The notes below the pieces were generated by a model. The model did not search any database. It saw nothing but the letters and a program-made list of their open reading frames with translations, and was not told the origin of the DNA. From contig JAHHTH010000001.1 in assembly GCA_020024755.1 (NCBI GenBank), forward strand, positions 62,001 to 126,000: DNA of 64,000 bases, in the 5' to 3' direction. This DNA comes from Mycoplasmataceae bacterium (GTDB lineage Bacteria > Bacillota_I > Bacilli_A > Mycoplasmatales > Mycoplasmoidaceae). Below, piece after piece: positions 56,879 to 64,000 of this stretch; position 1 is the stretch's first letter, and every line of letters starts with the position of its first letter. Position numbers and translations under genes: made by a program.

Positions 56879-58522
56879 ATGTTTAAAAATTGAGGATTCA
56901 AAAGAGCTAAAAAAGGCAAAGAACTAGAAGTAGTTAAGACTGTTGAAAGTCGTGAACCTGCTCCTAAAAAAGCTAGTGCTGCTAAAAAACCTGCAGCTAA
57001 ACCAGCTCCAGCAAAAAAGTCTGAACCAAAAAAAGTAGAATCTAAAAAAGCGCCAGCTAAAAAGCCTACACCTGCTAAACCAGCTCCAAAGAAGCCAGTT
57101 CCAGTTAAAAAACAAGAAGCTGCTAAACCAGCTCCTAAAAAACCAGAACCAAAGAAACCTGAACCTAAAAAAGAAGCTCCTAAGAAACCAGTTAGAGAAA
57201 CTAGAAAAGCTTCTGCAGGATCTGACTCAAAAGAAACATTCAAGGCTGACTTATCATTTAACAATAAAATCGATTTAGCTGAATCTGCAAGACTTGACCC
57301 ATTAGAAATTGGTATCCTAGACTCATCAAATAAAAATACATCTAACTTCTTATTACCTCCTAACAAAATCTTAGAAAAATTAGTTAAGGAAGCTAAAAAT
57401 AGAAAAGGATATAATGGAAAACCATTCTTAGAATACTATAGAGTTGAATCTGCATTCTGTAACATCGACTTAGACGATGAATCAAGTGAAGAAATTTTTA
57501 AAGCAATTAATGATGCAGGGATTGATTTAGTAGATGAATCTCCATTAAAGAAGAGTAAATTAAACAAGGCTCAATCTGAATATGATTTAAGTGAAGATGA
57601 TATTGATGTTTTCAAAACAACTTCAACTTCTTCTATTACTGCAAAAGTTGATGATGGGGTTAAAGCATTCTTAAGTACTCTTGGTGCTTCTAAAATGTTA
57701 AAAGCAGATGAAGAAAAAGAAATTGCTAAACTATTAAAATCAAAAGATCCTGATATTGCTAGAAATGCAAAGAATCAATTAGTTACTTCAAACTTAAGAC
57801 TTGTAACTTCTATTGCTAAGAAATATTTGAATAGAGGTCTTGCTATTGAAGACTTAATCCAAGAAGGTACTATCGGTTTAATTAAAGCTATTGAAAAATT
57901 TGATTTCAACCACGGTAACAAATTCTCTACATATGCAACATGATGAATTCGTCAAGCTATTACAAGAGCTATTGCTGACCAAGCTAGAACAATTCGTGTA
58001 CCAGTTCACATGGTAGAAACAATCAATAAATTAATTAAAACTGAACGTTCATTAATTCAAGATTTAGGAAGAGACCCAACAGCTGAAGAATTATGTGAAG
58101 CTATGGGTGGAAAGAAGATGGGATTCACTCCTAAGAAAATTTCAAATATCAAGAAATTAAACATTGACCCTATTTCATTAGATCGTCCAGTAGGACATGA
58201 TGAAGAATCTAAGTTCTTAGACTTTGTTCAAGACACAGATATGTTAACACCAGAACAATATACTGACCGTGAATTAATCATGGAACATATTGATGAAATC
58301 TTTAAAAGAAACCTAACTCCTAAAGAAGAAGAAATTATTAGATCAAGATATGGTTTATATCCAAATGCTAGAGCTAAAACTTTAGAAGAAGTTGGTGCAG
58401 AACATGGATTTACAAGAGAACGTGCAAGACAAGTTGAAGCTAAAGCAATTAGAAAATTAAAACACCCTTCTAAATCTGCTAAGCTTAAATCTTTCTTATT
58501 AAAAACTGATGATAAGAATTAA
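56879..58522 (+). CDS. rpoD: Primary sigma factor with histone H1-like Lys/Ala/Pro tail
   Basis: The 547-residue protein directs RNA polymerase to promoters. Region 2 includes SNLRLVTSIAKKYLNRG, EDLIQEGTIGLIKAIEKFD and the -10-reading FSTYATWWIRQAITRAI. Region 3 has IRVPVHMVETINK. Region 4 has LTPKEEEIIRSRYGL and GFTRERARQVEAKAIRKL for the -35. Residues ~8-110 are almost wholly Lys, Ala, Pro and Glu in PAKK/PKKPE-type repeats, like histone H1 or DNA-condensing tails. This replaces the usual acidic region 1.1. Window promoters show clear TATAAT and poor -35 boxes, as typical for mollicutes. Confidence 0.96.
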
Positions 58523-59189
58523 TTATATAGCTGATTTAATTAAACCTTGTAAGCGTGTTATTGATATTGGTAGTGATCATGCTTATTTAGCTATTAATTT
58601 GTTAACTAATCAAAAGGCTGAAATGGTTTGCAATGTAGAAGTTAATCAACAACCATTAGATGCAGGGATTAAAAATTTAACTAAGCATCACTTGTTAGAT
58701 AAAACACAAAACATCTTAAATGATGGAATTAAAAATATTAATAGTAAGTTAGATGATATTCATTTTGATTACTTAACAATTTCTGGTATGGGAAGTAATA
58801 ATATAATCGATATTCTTACTCATAATCAATTAAATGTAGACACTTATATTTTACAAACTAATCGAAATGAATTTGTATTAAGAAAATGGTTAATTCACCA
58901 TGGATATTCTATTATTGCAGAACATGTAGTACAAGAAAGACAGATATTCTATCCAATTCTTATTGTGAAAAAACAACTAAATCTTAAATTATATAGGAAA
59001 ATAGATTTATTCTTTGGTAAACTTAATATGGTAAATGACCCTAAACTAAGTTATGCTTATTTACTTAATCAAAAGGAATTTTGAAAACAACAAGGTAATA
59101 AAAATCCTCAGATTTTAAACAACAATAAGCAATTTATTAAACTCTTAGATAAGATGGTAAAGAAGTATGAAAGCAAGTGAAATTTATAG
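58509..59189 (+). CDS. trmK: tRNA (adenine-22 N1)-methyltransferase TrmK
   Basis: TrmK methylates N1 of A22 in the D loop of some tRNAs. The 226-residue protein has an AdoMet-binding start, RVIDIGSDHAYLAI, near 16-29. The family block SGMGSNNIIDIL follows near 94-105, and then LQTNRNEFVLRKWL. The ATG overlaps the end of rpoD by 14 nt. An rpoD-trmK-nif3 order is conserved across many Firmicutes and supports the call. Confidence 0.93.
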
Positions 59190-59919
59190 TTATTTAAATC
59201 GTGTTTACCCATTTGATACACAAGAAGAATGAGATAACTCAAGATTAGTGTTAAATGATAGTGAAACAGAAATATCAAGAATCATAGTTTGTTTAGATAT
59301 TAACAAACGTGTTTTAGAACTAGCTATAGAAAATAATGCACAATTAATCATCAGCCATCACCCATTATTTGTAGATCCACCAGAAGTTAAAAACTTTCAT
59401 ACACGTAAAATTTATGGATACTTAAAAAAATATAAAATCAATGCTATTTTCCTTCATACTCCATTTGATAAATCACTATTTGGAATGAATGTAAGTTTAG
59501 CTTGTAAATTAGATTGAAAAAATATTAAGCAATCAGAAGAAGATGAATGTATTGTAATAGGTGATCTTGAAAAACCAACTACATTATTAAAATATGCTCA
59601 CACACTTAAAAAAGAATTAGATTTAGATGAAGTTAGAATAGCTAATGGATTTAAAGATAAAGAAATCAAAAGAATTGCTCTTTGTGCCGGTGGTGGTTCT
59701 AGTTTAATGTATGGATTAAAAGGAGCTGATGCATATATTACTGGTGATGTTAAACATCATGCATGAATAGATTCAATTGATTTAGGTATTCCTATCTTAG
59801 AAATAAACCATAACGTAGAAAATATCTTTGTTGATATTATTGCTGACAAAATCCTAGAATTATCAAATGACTTTGATGTAATAAAAATCAAAGCTAAAAT
59901 AAACTTTAAAACTATTTAG
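59167..59919 (+). CDS. Nif3-like dinuclear-metal protein (DUF34, YqfO family)
   Basis: The 250-residue protein has ISHHPLF near 56-62, which supplies two metal-binding His. LHTPFDKS follows near 94-101 and GDVKHHAWID near 193-202, and a late Glu supplies another ligand. The family binds two metals and is annotated as GTP cyclohydrolase type 2-like, but its in vivo role is uncertain. It overlaps trmK by 23 nt and completes the rpoD-trmK-nif3 operon. Its 3' end overlaps the convergent ATPase gene by 8 nt. Confidence 0.9.
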
Positions 59920-61318
59920 ATTTTTTATCCTTAACTGGAATTGTAAAATCTTCATCAATCATAAATGCTAAATAATAAGGAATATATAAAATATCACCAT
60001 ACAAACCAATGTTATTGTGAGAAAGTTTTATTCCTTTTATTTTTCCATTAGAGTTTTCTATCAAATTATTAAATGATTTGGATTTACCGCTAGAGGATTT
60101 GACTTCAAGTGCATAGATACCACTATTTAGTGAAACAACACAATCAATTTCGTTTTTAGAATCACCCATGTAATATGGCTTTATATTATTTTTAACTAAT
60201 TGATCTATTATTATATTTTCATAGATGTACCCTTTATAAGTACCAATTGTATTTAACATAATACTTTCTATAATGTTTCTATCTAACATAGCCATAAATA
60301 ATCCAGTATCACTCATGTATAGTTTAAATGTATTATCACTTTCATATGCTTTCAAAGGTACATCAATTGCATTTAAATTTCTACATACTGTGATAATACC
60401 AGAATCTTCTAATCATTGGATGGCATCAGCATAGTTTCTAAATCTAGCATCTTTATCTATTTCACCAAATCTAAATTTAGTATATTTATTTTTATTTGAA
60501 TCTACATCTTCTACTCTTGATAATTGTGTAGGGATAGAATCAAATACCTTACAGATTTTAATAAATTCCTTATTAAGTGTTATTGGATTATCATTCTTGT
60601 CTAGGTGCTTACCAAAGTCATTTCTATATGTCTTAAGAATTGATTGTTGTTTAGCTCTAGCTTTGTTATAGTTTTTTGTAGTTAGGAATATTTCTACAAC
60701 TTTTGGCATTCCTCCAACAATAATATATTTTTTGAATATATCAAGTAGCTTTTCATGAGGAACATTATCTATTGCCTTAAGAGTATGTACACTAGCTTTA
60801 ATATTATTTAAGGTATCTTTACTATACCCATAAGCTCATAAGAATTCTTCAAAGTCCATTGCATGCATATCTAGAAATGTTTCAAATCCTACAGGAACAT
60901 TAACATCTTCTTTTTTACTATATCCACTAATACCAAGTAAAGAACCAGTTGCTATAATATCATATCTACCATCTAGACAAAATGGCTTAAATGATAATCT
61001 AGCATTTGAACATTCTTGTACTTCATCAAATATAATGACTGTTTTATGATCAATAAATTTTACAGTAGGATCTAAAATAGATATATTTTCAATAATATCA
61101 TTCACCTTTAATGAATTTTCGAAACATTCCTTCATCTTTTTGTTTTCCATGAAGTTTATGTAAACTATATTTTCATATTCATTTTTACTAAATTCTAAGG
61201 CTAAACTAGTTTTCCCAATTTGTCTAGGACCACTAATAATTAATGCGGTTCTATCAATTTCTAAACTTTCCTTTCAGGATTTTATAGCTTTATAAGCCTT
61301 TCTTTCATACATGCACAT
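59912..61318 (-). CDS. AAA ATPase / DUF4143-type protein, copy 4
   Basis: The 468-residue protein is a full-length relative of the copies at 43.4 and 44.9 kb. Walker A is GPRQIGKTS at 30-38 and Walker B is IIFDEVQEC. GTGSLLG is conserved as ATGSLLG, the middle block reads YRNDFGKHL, and the C-terminal site has NEIDCVV with LEVKSS. Start ATG at 61318; another is at 61312. It lies 11 kb from the island, in an otherwise housekeeping region, which points to independent insertion. It has a related repeat array upstream. Confidence 0.87.
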
Positions 61319-61350
61319 TATAATTTAACCTCAATGATTACTTTAATTTT

Positions 61351-61491
61351 ACACATTTTTGACATGTTTTTAAAGTTATTTTGCACATTTTTGACACTTT
61401 TTTAGGGGTAGTTTTGCACATTTTTGCTAGGTTTTGAAGTGCTGTTTTACACATTTTTGACACTTTTTTGGAGGTACTTTTACACATTTTT
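61351..61491 (-). repeat. Array 4: five direct repeats upstream of ATPase copy 4
   Basis: On the plus strand [A/G]CACATTTTT begins at 61351, 61383, 61416, 61449 and 61482 (intervals 32, 33, 33, 33). On the coding strand the units read AAAAATGTGYAAAA. Two of the intervals between them carry C-rich ACCTCC or ACCCCT followed by AAAAAAGTGT, like arrays 1 and 2. The core nearest the gene starts 42 nt from the ATG at 61318. Confidence 0.9.
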
Positions 61492-61593
61492 GCAACTTGA
61501 CTTCAACAAATATATAGCTAAATATTTTATTAGTTAATAAAATAGATTAATAAAACACCTACTAAATGGTGTTACAACATATATAATATTATT

Positions 61594-62505
61594 ATGACTA
61601 ATAAAATAGATTCTAATTTACCAGTTGAAATACATGAAGATAAAAATGGTGTTATTACCATATATTTTACATTTGTAAATAAAGAAGCTAGAGAACTATA
61701 TGAAAAAGCAAATATTAACCTAGATAAGTTCAAAACCGATGAAGTAATTTTAACAAATCCAGAAAAGACTAAGCTATTAGATTTTGCTTTCTATAAGCTT
61801 CAACCTTTATTCCAAGAATATATTGTAGAAGAAAAGATCGATAAACTAGATAGCATCATAGTGCTATATAATCCTGATTCACCAAATCAATATGGATATG
61901 AATCTACTACTAAAAATAAGATTGTTTTTAAATATGTAATGGACATAGATGAAGTTACTTGAACTAAGGATGTTGTAGATGAATCAATCTACTTTACTCA
62001 AGAAGAGTTAATGGCTAACAAGGATGACATCAATACATTAAGATCAATCCTACAAACTAAACTTCTATGAAAAGACATTGGTGCTAAATATAATTACATT
62101 AGAAAATCAATGGTTGGTTTTCAAATGACACTTTTAAAGAAAGAATTAGGTCCTGAAAAATTAAAAGAATTAATAGATAAAAGAAAAAACTTCTTAATTG
62201 GTGATGATTGAACTGATGATGAAGTATTCTACGAAATTAGCAGAAATGTTGTATTACAACGTCAAGCTCTTGCTATGTATGCACTAAAACATGAATTCAC
62301 TGATAAGAAGTATATTGATTCTGTTATTGATAAAATGAACATATTACTAAATTACTATATTGATGACTTACATTTATGTAATCGTTTTGCCTCTGATATT
62401 AGAGTGTGTAAATCATTTGCAATGATAGTTGCATTTAGTGAACAACTAATAGATTATTTACTTCCAATTATCATTAAAAAGTCAAAACACAAAGTGGTCA
62501 ACTAG
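61594..62505 (+). CDS. 303-residue soluble protein, unknown function
   Basis: The ORF needs TGA as Trp and encodes an acidic, mostly helical protein without a signal or membrane helix. The C-terminal ~80 residues contain amphipathic helices (around MNILLNYYIDDLHL). No motif is recognised. It lies between array 4 and the giant surface gene, reading away from the ATPase gene, and 89 bp separate its ATG from the start of the final direct repeat end. A partner role with either neighbour is possible but unsupported. Confidence 0.7.
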
Positions 62506-62528
62506 ATTATTGCAAATACCCTATATGG

Positions 62529-62692
62529 TATAATATAAGTAGTTTTTTAGTATTATTTTTGTGTGTTTAGAACGTTCAAAATAATACATATACAGAATAA
62601 ATATATTCTGGTGCCTAATGTATTGCGCATTAAAAAACGACAATTATTCTTTTTAGTTTGATTATCGATCAAACAATGCTTCGAGGAAATAC
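62529..62692 (+). promoter_or_regulatory. Promoter and multi-hairpin leader of third giant surface gene
   Basis: TATAAT lies at 62529-62534. The ~150-nt leader holds at least three perfect inverted repeats: GTATTATTTT/AAAATAATAC (62550-62587), CAGAATA/TATTCTG (62593-62610) and GTTTGAT/ATCAAAC (62656-62674). A fourth, TAATG/CATTA pair, lies near 62617-62634. The ribosome site CGAGGAAA lies just after the last hairpin. Confidence 0.5.
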
Positions 62693-64000
62693 ATGAATAA
62701 GAGAAAAAATAGAAATTGTGCTAGAGCTTGTGCTGCTATTTTAGTGGCATCATCTATTGCATCTGCAACTATCATTGCAATCAATCAAGATGTTAATACT
62801 TATAAAGTATCAAAACAATCTGAAACAGCTACACCATACTATTGAGAAGAGTTTAAAATAGATGGTTCTCAAGGTTCTTACTTTGATGAAGGAAACCCAA
62901 TTGATACTAATGCATACAATAATAACATTGATGTTAAAACAGATTTAGGTTTAGATACAACAGTAGATGACTGAGCTCCATTAAAATCAGTTTCTGCTAT
63001 GAATGAATTTATTTTTAATAGTGGTAAAGTTTTTAAAAACGGTAACTTACAAAATTGAAATGAATATGGTGCTCAATACTACTACCAATATAAAGTATTT
63101 GATGCTAATTGAAAATACATCGTTTTCTCAGGATCAAAAACTAAGAATGGGAATGCAAGTAGTATTGTAATTAACTTTAATGGATTTAAAACTCCATCAT
63201 CTTCATTTACTGAAACAGAAATTACTATTCCAGAACTTTCAAACAAGTATCCTGGTAGTTGAATAACTATGAGTTCAGAAAACCAAGTTGTAAGAGATGG
63301 TATTGCAAAGAACATTAAAGGTAGAGGTAATATTACTGGTAATGACATTGTAATAAACCGTGCTACTTCAAATGATATTACAGGTGAAGCAACAGTTGAT
63401 TTTACTGTTAATAATTGATTAGAAAATTTTGAATCTGGTACTAGAACTACTAAAACATTTAATAACATCAAAATCAAAGGTTTTAAAGGAAGAGATACTA
63501 CTCTAAGTGATACAGCAATTACTGTACCAGAATTAAGTGGAGTATGAGCTCATGATTTTGCTAATAAATCTAACCTATCTGTATTTAATGCAAATAAAGA
63601 TAAGATAATAAATAAGATCTTTAGTAGCAATATAATCAAATATACTAATAACTTAACAGCTGCTGATATTTCATTAGTAGATGTAATAGAACAACCAACT
63701 ACAGGAAACATTACTTGTAAAGTTAAAATTGATCACTCAAAAGCTTACCAAAATAAAGCATTAGTTAATACTTTTACAATTCCAAATGCTATTACTATTA
63801 ATGGTTTTAAACCAATCAATCCAAATCCTTCTAAACTAAAAGATAATGCAAGTGAAGTAGTTTTAGATGCACTTGGTAATTTCTCTAAATATACATCAGA
63901 TGTATTTGATGGCAATACAATTAAACCAGAAGCTATCAAAGCTATTAAAGATAATATAACTAAACCACAACAAGTGGCTGATAATGTAAATGTTAATGGA
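62693..64000 (+). CDS. Third giant repeat surface protein (3' end outside window)
   Basis: A basic N-terminus and a hydrophobic segment at ~10-30 (AAILVASSIASATIIAI) form a signal-anchor. Then come ~95-residue domains of the same class as the 17.5 and 24.5 kb proteins. D-like domains are visible around residues 210-265 (DIVINRATSNDITGEATVDF, KIKGFKGRDT) and 300-380 (NNLTAADISLVD, ITINGFKP). The first ~140 residues are less repeat-like. The frame uses TGA as Trp and runs off the right edge, so total length is unknown. Confidence 0.82.

Noticed and set aside
56815..57366. Long minus-strand ORF rich in Gly, Phe, Leu and Ala.
   Set aside because: It is the shadow of the Lys/Ala/Pro repeat region at the start of rpoD. 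The sigma-factor frame explains the sequence.

Overview
The window is AT-rich DNA from a mollicute that reads UGA as tryptophan. Nearly every long gene becomes open only when TGA is decoded as Trp: uvrC, arcA, rpoD, and the 2,269- and 2,893-residue surface proteins. Other mollicute signs are the absence of wall-synthesis genes, the arginine deiminase pathway, a compact tRNA cluster, signal peptidase II with lipoprotein-type surface proteins, and very short intergenic gaps. I cannot name the species from sequence alone. A mucosal Mycoplasma/Malacoplasma-type organism fits best.

Layout. 1-3.5 kb: pseudouridine synthase and lspA on the minus strand, then a Bax-inhibitor-like membrane protein and an alpha/beta-hydrolase-like protein. 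3.6-4.3 kb: seven tRNA genes (Cys, Arg, Pro, Met, Ile2, Ser, fMet). 4.4-7.1 kb: MFS-type transporter, dut and a ferredoxin-reductase-like flavoprotein. 7.2-10.4 kb: a probably broken small gene and an 873-residue membrane protein. 10.6-14.3 kb (minus): a Gln-rich coiled-coil protein, then the deoD-eno pair. 14.6-17.3 kb: a small membrane protein, and uvrC translationally coupled to a phosphoesterase gene. 17.5-33.8 kb: two giant tandem surface proteins built from about 95-residue domains in a repeating four-domain order, plus a small downstream gene. 33.9-38.0 kb (minus): ruvA-ruvB followed by a C39-peptidase ABC exporter and small companion ORFs. 38.2-42.3 kb: a large lipoprotein with an M60-like HExxH site and a PA14-like module. 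42.4-49.8 kb: an accessory island with a Fic/Doc gene, three AAA-ATPase/DUF4143-type genes and a two-gene ATPase plus RloB/TOPRIM-like pair. 50-55.4 kb: arcABC with divergent arcD. 55.5-59.9 kb: deoA, rpoD, trmK and a Nif3-like gene. 59.9-61.3 kb: a fourth ATPase/DUF4143 gene. 61.6-64 kb: a hypothetical gene and the start of a third giant surface protein behind a structured leader.

How the genes work together. arcD imports arginine and exports ornithine, and arcA, arcB and arcC turn arginine into ATP. Enolase is glycolytic, while deoD and deoA salvage nucleosides. The surface proteins and the M60-like lipoprotein suggest life on a host mucosa.

The strongest candidate for an undescribed system is the ATPase/nuclease-fold family. 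Each of the four genes is preceded by its own short direct-repeat array. The two adjacent plus-strand genes have arrays with identical 30, 33, 30 bp spacing, and the related minus-strand gene at 60-61 kb has 32, 33, 33, 33 bp spacing. In all three the array ends 41-45 bp before the start codon.
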